Shown one piece after another: positions 15,746-23,037 of a stretch of 36,153 nucleotides of DNA. The stretch's first letter is position 1. Every line of letters begins with the position of its first letter. Made by a program: the position numbers and the translations under genes. The stretch is taken from the NCBI GenBank assembly GCA_938027685.1, contig CALJAM010000028.1:1-36153 (forward strand), written 5' to 3'. Below the pieces are notes generated by a model that did not search any database, was not told where the DNA came from, and saw only the letters and a list, made by a program, of their open reading frames with translations. Source of the stretch: an uncultured Bryobacteraceae bacterium. GTDB taxonomy: Bacteria > Acidobacteriota > Terriglobia > Bryobacterales > Bryobacteraceae.

Positions 15746-17449
15746 ATGACGCGCGGGCTCCTTTGGCTTTCTCTCTTCGCGACCGCCGCCGTCGCCGCCG
15801 ATGCCGACCTCATCCTTTATAACGGCAAGATCCTCACCGTAGACGCGGCTTTTTCCATCCGCGAGGCTCTCGCTGTCAAGAGCGGACGCATCACGGCCGT
15901 CGGCACAACTGCCGAGATCCTCCGCGCCCAGCGCGGCGCACGCACGCGCGCGATTGACCTGCGAGGCCGCACCGTCCTGCCCGGCCTCATCGACAGCCAT
16001 CTGCATCCGCTCGAAGCTGGCCTGAGCGAGTTCCGCGAGCCCTTGCCGCCGCTCACCAGCTTCGCCGCCGTTCAGGATTACATCCGCGCCCAAGCCCGCA
16101 AGACTCCCAAGGGGCAATGGATCGTCGTGCCGCGCACCTTTCCCACACGCCTGAGCGAACTCCGCATGCCCACCCGCGAGGTGCTCGACGTCACCGAGGA
16201 CCATCCCGTGCTCTTCGACGCCAGCTACGTCGTCGTAGTCAACAGCGCGGCGCTCCGCTTGAGCGGCATCACGCGCGACACACCCAATCCCCCGCACGGC
16301 GAGATCCTCAGGGACGAACGCGGCGAGCCCAACGGCATCCTGCGTAACGCCCAATCCCTGCTCAAGGGCCTCAAGCCCGCCGCCGCTTTCAACGAGCAGG
16401 AAAAGCTCGCAGCCCTGGAGAAAATCCTCCGTTTGTATCAGCAAGCGGGACTCACCACCATCGGCGACGGCGGCGCCACGCCGGAAGAAATCGCCCTGTA
16501 CGAAAAACTCAAAGCCGCCGGTCGCCTTCCCCTCCGCGTGGTCATGACCTGGTGGGTCAACATCGCTCGACCCGCCGAAGAGCTCCTCGCCGAGATCCGC
16601 TCGCGCCCCTGGCGGACGAATTCGGGCGACGAGTGGCTGAAGTTCGGCGCCTTCAAAGTCAACTTCGATGGCGGCATGACGATCGGCACCGCCTACCAGC
16701 GCGTGCCCTACGGCGAGTTCGGTCGTCAGCTTTACGGCAAAACCAACCCCGACGACCGCGGTCAGCTCTTCGCCGCCCCCGAGAAATATTTGGCGGTCTT
16801 CCGCGCCGCACGCGACCGCGGTTGGTCGCTCAGCGCGCACACCCAGGGCGGGGGCGCCGTCGATCTCTTCCTCGACATCATGGAAACCCTCGACCGCGAA
16901 CGCCCCATCGCTCCCACCCGTTCCCATCTGATCCACGCCAGCTTCCAGAGCCCCGAGGCTATCGGCCGCATGAAGCGTCTCGGCGTGACCGCCGACGTGC
17001 AGGCCGCCTGGCTTTACTACGACGCACCGGCCCTCGAGAAAGTCTTCGGCTACGCAGGCCTGCGTTACTTCTTTCCCCTGCGCTCCTACCTCGATGCCGG
17101 CGTGCGCGTGGCCGGCGGCAGCGATCACATGATCGGCTACGACAAGAACCGCGCCGTGAATCCCTACAACCCCTTCCACGGCCTCTGGGTCTCGATCACG
17201 CGCAAAACGAACCGCGGCGGCGTCCTTTATCCCGAAGAGCGCGTCAGCCGCGAGGAGGCGCTCAAGACTTACACCATCTACGCCGCCTGGCGCCTCTTCG
17301 CCGAAAAAGACCTCGGCTCGATCGAGCCCGGCAAACTCGCCGACCTCTTAGTCATCGATCGCGACTACTTAAGCTGCCCTGAAGACGACATCCCGGCGAT
17401 CGAGCCTGTAATGGTCATCCAAAACGGCAGAATCGTGTTCGAGAAGTAA
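15746..17449 (+). CDS. Periplasmic amidohydrolase family protein (YtcJ-like)
   Basis: A 567-residue metal-dependent amidohydrolase of the YtcJ/amidohydrolase-3 type. A signal peptide (about residues 1-18, GLLWLSLFATAAVAA) suggests export. The N-terminal beta-sandwich strand LILYNGKILTVDAAF leads into the TIM-barrel motif LPGLIDSHLHP with metal ligands His85 and His87. Further motifs are FKVNFDGGMTIGTA, SAHTQGGGAVDLFLD (His), SHLIHASFQSPE (His) and VAGGSDHMIGYDKN (Asp). The C-terminus returns to the sandwich (GSIEPGKLADLLVID, IQNGRIVFE). Substrates of this family are rarely known. ATG 15746 is chosen because the signal peptide starts there; the frame is open upstream to 15662 but this overlaps the divergent SIMPL gene start. 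It converges on the GH20 gene with 6 bp between stop codons. Confidence 0.9.
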   Translation: MTRGLLWLSLFATAAVAADADLILYNGKILTVDAAFSIREALAVKSGRITAVGTTAEILRAQRGARTRAIDLRGRTVLPGLIDSHLHPLEAGLSEFREPLPPLTSFAAVQDYIRAQARKTPKGQWIVVPRTFPTRLSELRMPTREVLDVTEDHPVLFDASYVVVVNSAALRLSGITRDTPNPPHGEILRDERGEPNGILRNAQSLLKGLKPAAAFNEQEKLAALEKILRLYQQAGLTTIGDGGATPEEIALYEKLKAAGRLPLRVVMTWWVNIARPAEELLAEIRSRPWRTNSGDEWLKFGAFKVNFDGGMTIGTAYQRVPYGEFGRQLYGKTNPDDRGQLFAAPEKYLAVFRAARDRGWSLSAHTQGGGAVDLFLDIMETLDRERPIAPTRSHLIHASFQSPEAIGRMKRLGVTADVQAAWLYYDAPALEKVFGYAGLRYFFPLRSYLDAGVRVAGGSDHMIGYDKNRAVNPYNPFHGLWVSITRKTNRGGVLYPEERVSREEALKTYTIYAAWRLFAEKDLGSIEPGKLADLLVIDRDYLSCPEDDIPAIEPVMVIQNGRIVFEK

Positions 17450-17455
17450 CTGGAC

Positions 17456-19657
17456 TTACTCCTCCGGCCTCGGAGCCGCCAGGCCCCGTACGGGTACCCC
17501 ATGAGCGGCGGCGTAACTGCGCGCCGCCTTTTCCACGCCCCGCAACCATTCATCAAGCCCGATGCTGCGCTCGGGCGCCATCATGAAAGTCAGATCGGGC
17601 GTGCGGTCCGCCCAATGATCCTTGGTGTCATCGAGCACGTGGACGAAGTGCCGTCCGCCGACGGAACGCCCTTTGGGAAAACGGCTTTTCTCGAAGACCG
17701 CGGTCAGTTCGGCGAAGATCCGTTCGTTCGCCTCGCGGCGCCGGCTGATCGCATTGTGCGCCGCGACCAGATGCCCGACCGCCCTGGCGGCCTCTCCCTT
17801 AGCCGCCGCAGCCTCGGCCTGAACCAGCGCCCGCTCGGCGTCGGCCATCGCCTCCAGCAGCCGCCAATGGCCGCCGATGAAGCGCGCCAGCGCCAGCAGC
17901 ACCTCCAGGTTGTAACGGTTCCTCTCCGCGCGGGCGATGTTTTCCTGGAGGGCGTGTACGAGACGGTCGTTCTCCAGTCTCCGCGCCGGCGCTTCACGAA
18001 AACGTTCACCGTACTTTTCGCTCAGCCGTCGGCTGAGCTTGAGGTCCGGCAGCTCCGGCGTGGCCGGCGCCTCCAGCGTCAAATCGTAACGCGTCGTCCC
18101 GTGCCCTTTGCCGTAAGAGTTACCATAGCCCGGCCCGCGCACCCGGGATACGACCCGCTCCCAGCTTCTTTGCCACGCCCGCGCCTGCCGTTGCAGGGTG
18201 CGGTAGATCTCCACCATCCCCGTCGCCTGCGGCCCGTAATACAGCCGCATGAACTCGGCCGCGTGCTGCTCGGGACTCACCGTACATGGGTTCCAACCCC
18301 ACTGAGACACCGCCGACCAACCCAGCCAGAACGTCTCGTTGTGCAGACCCGAATCGTCCCAGGCGGCTCCGAACACCCCGATGGGATTGCCCCGCCAGTG
18401 CCGGCCTCCGCACAGATACTCGTAAGCCGCCGCCAGCCGACCGCCTCCCTCCTCGCCGGGTAAATGATCCGGAAACAGGTATTCGCTTCCTTGCATCGAA
18501 ACGTAACCTAGCTGCCGGATGCCCAGCTTGCGTTCCGGCTCCAGATACTCTTCCTCTCCGATCACGCCGTCAATCACGTCCGGCGGCAGCAGCGAAACGT
18601 GCTCGGCGAGCAGCGGATACTCAGCCCAGATGAGAATCCGTCGGCCGCGCGCGGCCAGAAAATCACGCGCCTTGCGCACGAACTCGACCCACGTCAGACT
18701 CCGGTTGACCGGATTGTAAGGCCGCGGGCAATCGCTTTCGATGCCCGCGTAATAAACCTCGTCCGTGGAGACAAAGAAATAGTCCACGCCGCGCGTCGCC
18801 TTCACTACGTCGTCGTACATGGAGAAAATAAGATCGTAAGTCTCCGGCCTGCACAGCGCGCTTTGGTAATTGTTGCCGTCCGCGCGCAGATGCGCGAATT
18901 GCGGGTGTTTCAGCACGTAGGCCATGTGGGCCGGCGCCTGCACGTCCGGCACGATTTGGATGAATCGTTCCAGCCCGTAGTTGACCAGCTCCTGTAACTC
19001 TGCGGTCGTGAAAGCCCCGGGCGCCCCTATGACCGGGTGCGAGGGATACTCGAACTTGTCCTCCAGCTCGAAGGCGATCATGTTGGCCTTCAGGCGGGCC
19101 GTCCAGTCCAGGTAACGCTTCAGCGTTTCCATGCGATCCTGGTGGTGCTTGGTGTCCCAGTGCAGAAATCGCAAGGCGAGCCGCGGCCAGTCTTCGATCA
19201 CGCAGCGCGGAGCCAGCAGACGGCCGGCCGCGTCCCGTCGCACCAACTGCACCAGCGTCTGCACCCCGTAGAAGAGCCCCTGGTCGGAGTTACCTGTGAT
19301 CTCGATGAGATCCTCGCCGACCCGCAACCGGTAAGCCTGCCGGTCGACCAGGGGCTCGGCCTTCGTCTCCACGGCCCCCGGTTTCGTACGCAGCCGGATG
19401 ACCCGCGGGCCTGAGCCCGTCCGGAGCGCGAGGCGGTGAAACTCGACCATATCGCCCGCCAGGCTCCGCACCGCGATATGGCCCGCAGACAAACCCCTCG
19501 CGTCCACCCTCCAGGATTCGTCAAGGATCACTTCGCCCGCCGCGCACTCTACGCGCTGAGGCGTGGGGATGACCGAGTACCCGCGCAGCCACAATTCGGT
19601 CGGTCCCTGAGCGGCCAGGACCGCGGCAGCCGAAAGCACGACCGCAAAAGCGCGCAT
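17456..19657 (-). CDS. GH20-like beta-N-acetylhexosaminidase, exported
   Basis: A 733-residue secreted glycoside hydrolase related to family GH20. A signal peptide (1-16) is followed by a GH20b-type N-domain (about 25-150: YSVIPTPQRVE and YRLRVGEDLIEITGNSDQGLFYGVQTLVQL) and the catalytic barrel (155-480: IEDWPRLALRFLHWD and RLKANMIAFELEDKF). The catalytic Asp-Glu pair is VSTDEVYY (Asp299-Glu300), whereas most GH20 enzymes have HxGGDE, so this is a divergent subfamily. The final 250 residues are largely helical. The probable role is release of terminal N-acetylhexosamine from chitin-like or peptidoglycan-derived oligosaccharides. ATG 19657 is preferred over GTG 19669 because TATAGT (19668-19673) lies 10 nt upstream of it. 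It is the last gene of a minus-strand run after the BtuB-like receptor and M28 genes. Confidence 0.82.
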   Translation of the reverse strand: MRAFAVVLSAAAVLAAQGPTELWLRGYSVIPTPQRVECAAGEVILDESWRVDARGLSAGHIAVRSLAGDMVEFHRLALRTGSGPRVIRLRTKPGAVETKAEPLVDRQAYRLRVGEDLIEITGNSDQGLFYGVQTLVQLVRRDAAGRLLAPRCVIEDWPRLALRFLHWDTKHHQDRMETLKRYLDWTARLKANMIAFELEDKFEYPSHPVIGAPGAFTTAELQELVNYGLERFIQIVPDVQAPAHMAYVLKHPQFAHLRADGNNYQSALCRPETYDLIFSMYDDVVKATRGVDYFFVSTDEVYYAGIESDCPRPYNPVNRSLTWVEFVRKARDFLAARGRRILIWAEYPLLAEHVSLLPPDVIDGVIGEEEYLEPERKLGIRQLGYVSMQGSEYLFPDHLPGEEGGGRLAAAYEYLCGGRHWRGNPIGVFGAAWDDSGLHNETFWLGWSAVSQWGWNPCTVSPEQHAAEFMRLYYGPQATGMVEIYRTLQRQARAWQRSWERVVSRVRGPGYGNSYGKGHGTTRYDLTLEAPATPELPDLKLSRRLSEKYGERFREAPARRLENDRLVHALQENIARAERNRYNLEVLLALARFIGGHWRLLEAMADAERALVQAEAAAAKGEAARAVGHLVAAHNAISRRREANERIFAELTAVFEKSRFPKGRSVGGRHFVHVLDDTKDHWADRTPDLTFMMAPERSIGLDEWLRGVEKAARSYAAAHGVPVRGLAAPRPEE

Positions 19658-19667
19658 ACGCCGAGAC

Positions 19668-19673
19668 ACTATA
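19668..19673 (-). promoter_or_regulatory. Possible -10 box (TATAGT) for the GH20 gene
   Basis: TATAGT on the minus strand ends 10 nt before ATG 19657 and overlaps the alternative GTG start. No ribosome site is seen. Confidence 0.35.
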
Positions 19674-19712
19674 CCACGCGTCCGCCGTCGGCTCGCGCGC
19701 TTCGGCCGTCGG

Positions 19713-20546
19713 TTACTGCGCAGGCGGGGAAAGCGTAGCGTCCAGCAGCATCAGATAGGCAGCCAGCAGGCGGTACGTATCGTAGTAGTCCTCGGCGCGA
19801 ATCGCCTCCACGGTGTCGCGCGGCGTGCCCAGGATCGAGGCCGTGTCCGCCGTCAGGGAGTACATGGAAAGCGTCGGTATCCTGGCTTCGCGAAACGCGG
19901 CCGCATCATCCTTGGCAATCTCTTCCTCGATGGTGACGCCGGTTACCGGAATTTTCATCGCCGCCGCCACACGCGCCAGATCGTTGATGAGTCGGGAATC
20001 CGACTGCTTCATCCAAACCCGCGCCGGCGCCGTGCCCAGCGAAGTCAGTTGAATCATGGCTCGCACACGTTGCCGCTCTTCACGGCTCAACTGGCGGACA
20101 TAATGCCGCGAGCCCGCGGCCGAGGACTCCTGGTCCGCGAAGCCCACGAAAACAAAAGTATGCCGCGTTGCCGCGTCCGGCAACGATTGATACAGCGTGG
20201 GCAGCAACACCGCCCCGCTCCAGTTATCCACTACGCCCTGACCGGCTTTACCCCACCAGTCCAGACGCGCGCCGACCACGATCACGTTCTCGCTCTGCCC
20301 GGGCCGCGTGCAGATCACGTTCGCAGCCTTGCTGCCCTTGACGGGCTGTTCGCGCAACTGGTCCGCCGCACACCCCGCTTCGAGGAACATCTCGCGCAGC
20401 CGCGCGGCCCGTTCGGCGTTGTCCCGGCTCACGCGATTCAGTCGGTCCTTCAGGACGGTGCGGTCCACCGATTTGAACTGGATACTCACAGGCTGGGCCA
20501 GCACGCCGGCCGCGGCGAAAACGAAAAGAAACGGAAGGTAACGCAT
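19713..20546 (-). CDS. M28 peptidase-like protein, probably catalytically inactive
   Basis: A 277-residue exported protein (signal peptide about 1-17, ending GVLA) with the M28 aminopeptidase fold. The conserved landmarks align without gaps, but key residues are changed. GAHxD is GARLD (His to Arg94). The bridging Asp107 is kept in GVVDNWSG. The catalytic Glu of FxxEExxxxGS is Gln139 in FADQESSAAGS, with Glu140 kept. The NLDMxG ligand is QLTSLG (Asp to Thr168). SDHxPF is KDDAAAF (His to Asp). Three of five zinc ligands and the general base are therefore lost, and peptidase activity is unlikely; a binding or structural role is inferred. TAGAGT lies 6 nt before the ATG with no ribosome site. 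The gene sits between the BtuB-like receptor and GH20 genes. Confidence 0.83.
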   Translation of the reverse strand: MRYLPFLFVFAAAGVLAQPVSIQFKSVDRTVLKDRLNRVSRDNAERAARLREMFLEAGCAADQLREQPVKGSKAANVICTRPGQSENVIVVGARLDWWGKAGQGVVDNWSGAVLLPTLYQSLPDAATRHTFVFVGFADQESSAAGSRHYVRQLSREERQRVRAMIQLTSLGTAPARVWMKQSDSRLINDLARVAAAMKIPVTGVTIEEEIAKDDAAAFREARIPTLSMYSLTADTASILGTPRDTVEAIRAEDYYDTYRLLAAYLMLLDATLSPPAQ

Positions 20547-20552
20547 TGTTCT

Positions 20553-20558
20553 ACTCTA
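20553..20558 (-). promoter_or_regulatory. Possible -10 box (TAGAGT) for the M28-like gene
   Basis: The hexamer on the minus strand ends 6 nt before the ATG at 20546, in the spacing seen at other putative leaderless genes of this window. It is weak by sequence alone. Confidence 0.25.
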
Positions 20559-20623
20559 CAGCATTTCCCTGCGCTCCGCGGCCCTGAACCGCCCGCGCGC
20601 CCCCGCTGCACGCGCTCCCCGGA

Positions 20624-22399
20624 CTACCGAAGCCCCCCACACAGTCGCAACTCGACGCCCGCAAGCACCGTCCTGCCCGGCATCGGCACCCCCGGAATTT
20701 CTTCGTAGCGAGCGTCATTCAGGTTGGAAACCTGTGCAAATGGGCGAATCCGCCTCCCCTCCCACGACACCGCCGCTTCCACGATCGCGTGGGCGGAACG
20801 CTGCAGCCGTTGAACCCGGTTCACACGAAGCCGCCCCGCCAACTTCTCGCCCGCCATCCCGTGCCAGCCCGCCACCACAGCCTGCACCGGGTAGTTGAAT
20901 ACGTAACGCGATTGGAACTCCCCAAGTCCCTGACGCACCCCGGTCAGCCCGGTCCACGCCGCCTCGATTCGATGCCCCGCAGCCGGCTTAAGCAACAGGC
21001 TCGCCTCGATGCCCCGCATCCGGGTCCGTTGCAGATTCATCGCCCTCCACACCTGATCGCTCGGCAGCCGCACCCAGTCGATACCGTCTCGTTCGCGCCG
21101 CTCGAACACGGTCGCACTCAACACGAAACGCTCCCCGTGCCAGTCCCCACCCGCTTCGTGGTTCCAGGCCGTCTCCGGACGAAGCTCGGGCGAACCCTGC
21201 GTGACCGGGTCGCGGTAGTACAGGTCCGTAAAACTGGGCAACCGAAAGGCCCGCGCCGCGGCCGCCCGCACTTTCAAACGCGAATTCAGCCATATGCTCC
21301 CGCTGACGCTGGGACTGAAGGGCGCCCGCCCCGGACGGTAACTCTCCTGTCTCGCACCCGCCGAAAACGAAAAACGCCGCAGCGCCCGCACGTCCCACGC
21401 CGCATAAGCCGCCGCGCGCGAACGCGCGTGGTCACCGAGGTTCGAACTCACGATCCCGTCCCGGAAAGCCTCGATCCCGTAATGCAAACGCGCGTTCAAA
21501 CCCGGCGTTTCACTGCGCCGCAGCGCACCCTGCCAGGTCTCGCTGCGATGACGGTTCACGTAAAACTCCGGCCGCGCACGGTCCAACACGAACAAGTCCG
21601 TGTGCCGCCGGTACGCCGCCGACAGATGCGTCGCGCCCCGTTTATGCCGCAACCCTCCGAACCAGGCCCGCGTGCGCTCCCATGAAGGATACGGCGCGTA
21701 AAAGCCTTCGGCCCCGAACGCACGATCTCCATAACCCAGCACCACGCTCGTGCCCGTGCTGCCGCTCTCCCGCCGCGTCACGGACGTGACCGCCAGACTC
21801 CGGTACTCCCGGTTCGGCTTGAAACCCGTACTGAAATCCCTTGCGGCCGAAACGTGCTGACTCCACCGGCCCCTGAGTCCCTCCAGCACGAGCCGCTGCT
21901 GCTGCGTCCCGTGACTGCCGCCGCCCGCGCGGACGCGCGCCTCCCCGCGCTCCGGCCTTGCCGTCACGAAATTCACTGCCCCGCCCACGGCATCGGCCCC
22001 GTATAGCGTGGAACCGGATCCGCGCAGCACTTCCACCCGCTCCAGCGCCTCCATCGTCACCGGCAGGTTCAGACTGTGATGGCCCGTCTGCGGATCGTTC
22101 AAGCGCATGCCGTCCACCATCACCAGCGTCTGCCCGAACGTCCCCCCGCGGATCGACAGATCCGACTGCACCCCGGCCGGCGCACGCGCCCGCAGATCCA
22201 GCGACGGGTCCTCACGCAGGAAATCCGCCCAAGAGGCGTACATCAGAGAAACCGCGCGCACCGGAAGCGCTCGCACGGCACGGTCAACTTCCTCCAGCGG
22301 CACGGGCTCCCAGGTGCCCGTGACGACCACCTGCTCTCGCACCGGCGGCGCAACCTGCGCCCAGGCGCCCGCCGTCAGCAGCAAAACCACGCCCCTCAT
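20624..22399 (-). CDS. TonB-dependent receptor, BtuB-like
   Basis: A 591-residue outer-membrane receptor of the compact cobalamin/siderophore type, distinct from the Oar-like ones. A signal peptide (1-14) is followed by a TonB-box-like REQVVVTGT at residues 21-29. The plug (about 35-150) has DLSIRGGTFGQTLVMVDGMR and VEVLRGSGSTLYGADAVGGA, and the region DPQTGHHSLNLPV resembles BtuB-like plugs. The barrel follows with RAFRLPSFTDLYYRDP, PELRPETAWNHEAGG and NLNDARYEEIPGVPMPGRTV. It ends RLCGGLR instead of an aromatic residue, which is unusual. The ligand may be a corrinoid or metal chelate; no cobalamin riboswitch or B12 gene is near. A TACAAT at 22420-22425 lies 20 nt upstream of the start. It is the first gene of the minus-strand run that includes the M28-like and GH20 genes. 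Confidence 0.88.
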   Translation of the reverse strand: MRGVVLLLTAGAWAQVAPPVREQVVVTGTWEPVPLEEVDRAVRALPVRAVSLMYASWADFLREDPSLDLRARAPAGVQSDLSIRGGTFGQTLVMVDGMRLNDPQTGHHSLNLPVTMEALERVEVLRGSGSTLYGADAVGGAVNFVTARPERGEARVRAGGGSHGTQQQRLVLEGLRGRWSQHVSAARDFSTGFKPNREYRSLAVTSVTRRESGSTGTSVVLGYGDRAFGAEGFYAPYPSWERTRAWFGGLRHKRGATHLSAAYRRHTDLFVLDRARPEFYVNRHRSETWQGALRRSETPGLNARLHYGIEAFRDGIVSSNLGDHARSRAAAYAAWDVRALRRFSFSAGARQESYRPGRAPFSPSVSGSIWLNSRLKVRAAAARAFRLPSFTDLYYRDPVTQGSPELRPETAWNHEAGGDWHGERFVLSATVFERRERDGIDWVRLPSDQVWRAMNLQRTRMRGIEASLLLKPAAGHRIEAAWTGLTGVRQGLGEFQSRYVFNYPVQAVVAGWHGMAGEKLAGRLRVNRVQRLQRSAHAIVEAAVSWEGRRIRPFAQVSNLNDARYEEIPGVPMPGRTVLAGVELRLCGGLR

Positions 22400-22419
22400 C
22401 GCCTCGCAGATAAACCGAC

Positions 22420-22425
22420 ATTGTA
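22420..22425 (-). promoter_or_regulatory. Possible -10 box (TACAAT) for the BtuB-like receptor gene
   Basis: TACAAT on the minus strand lies 20 nt before ATG 22399, in the 95-bp divergent gap with the CoA-binding gene. No clear -35. Confidence 0.4.
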
Positions 22426-22463
22426 CAGGCGCACAACCGGCTTCCTGGCCCCGGCTGGCGCAC

Positions 22464-22469
22464 TATAAT
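22464..22469 (+). promoter_or_regulatory. -10 box (TATAAT) for the CoA-binding/glgP operon
   Basis: A perfect TATAAT at 22464-22469, 25 nt before ATG 22495. No TTGACA-like -35 is found at the usual spacing. Confidence 0.5.
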
Positions 22470-22494
22470 CTGTGGGTCGGACCAGGACCGCGCC

Positions 22495-23019
22495 ATGACA
22501 ACAGCTTCTATCGCGACCATCCGGGAGTTTCTGGAACACCAACGTTGGGCTTTCGCCGGCGTTTCGCGCCGGAGGCTCGACTTCAGCCGCTGGCTGGCCG
22601 GCGAGTTCCGCAAGCGCGGCTACGAGGTCATTCCCGTCAATCCCCACGCCACCGCGCTCGACCGCGCGCCGTGCTACCCCCGCGTCTCCGCGATCCAGCC
22701 GCCGCCCGACGTCGTCCTGGTCCTGACCCACCGCCGCCACGCCGCCGAAATCGCGCGCGACGCCGCTGCCGCAGGCGTCCGCCGTATCTGGTTTTACGCG
22801 GTCGCAGGAAACGGCGCCGCCAGCCCGCAAGCGCTGGCCTTGTGCCGCGAGGCCGGCATCGCTGTCGTCACTGGCTATTGCCCTATGATGTTCCTGCCCG
22901 GAACGTCCTGGTTGCACCGCATGCACGCCGCTTTCCTGAAGTTGGTTCGCGCCTATCCGCCGGTGGCCGGCCCGCCCGAAAAGCTCGGACTGCAGCCGGA
23001 TGGCCCTCCCCGCCGATGA
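22495..23019 (+). CDS. CoA-binding domain protein (YccU-like)
   Basis: A 174-residue cytoplasmic protein with a single CoA_binding_2 Rossmann-type domain. Visible features are the first strand and loop WAFAGVSRRRLDFSRWLAGE, the strand RGYEVIPVNPHA, PDVVLVLTHRRHAAEIARDA and VRRIWFYAVAGNGAAS, and a conserved Cys-rich end VVTGYCPMMFLPG with WLHRMHAAFLK. Small stand-alone proteins of this family bind CoA or related nucleotides; their cellular role is not established. A proline-rich tail ends the chain. A TATAAT lies upstream; the ribosome site is a weak AGGA. Only 18 nt separate its stop from the glgP start, so the two genes form an operon and may link a CoA signal to glycogen use, which is inference. 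Confidence 0.85.
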   Translation: MTTASIATIREFLEHQRWAFAGVSRRRLDFSRWLAGEFRKRGYEVIPVNPHATALDRAPCYPRVSAIQPPPDVVLVLTHRRHAAEIARDAAAAGVRRIWFYAVAGNGAASPQALALCREAGIAVVTGYCPMMFLPGTSWLHRMHAAFLKLVRAYPPVAGPPEKLGLQPDGPPRR

Positions 23020-23037
23020 AAAAAGGAGACATCGCTT

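Noticed and set aside
15740-17179. A 479-codon frame opposite the amidohydrolase gene
   Set aside because: No family signature; the plus-strand protein has all amidohydrolase motifs and a signal peptide.
22400-22494. A cobalamin riboswitch before the BtuB-like receptor
   Set aside because: The gap is only 95 bp and has no B12-box-like sequence.
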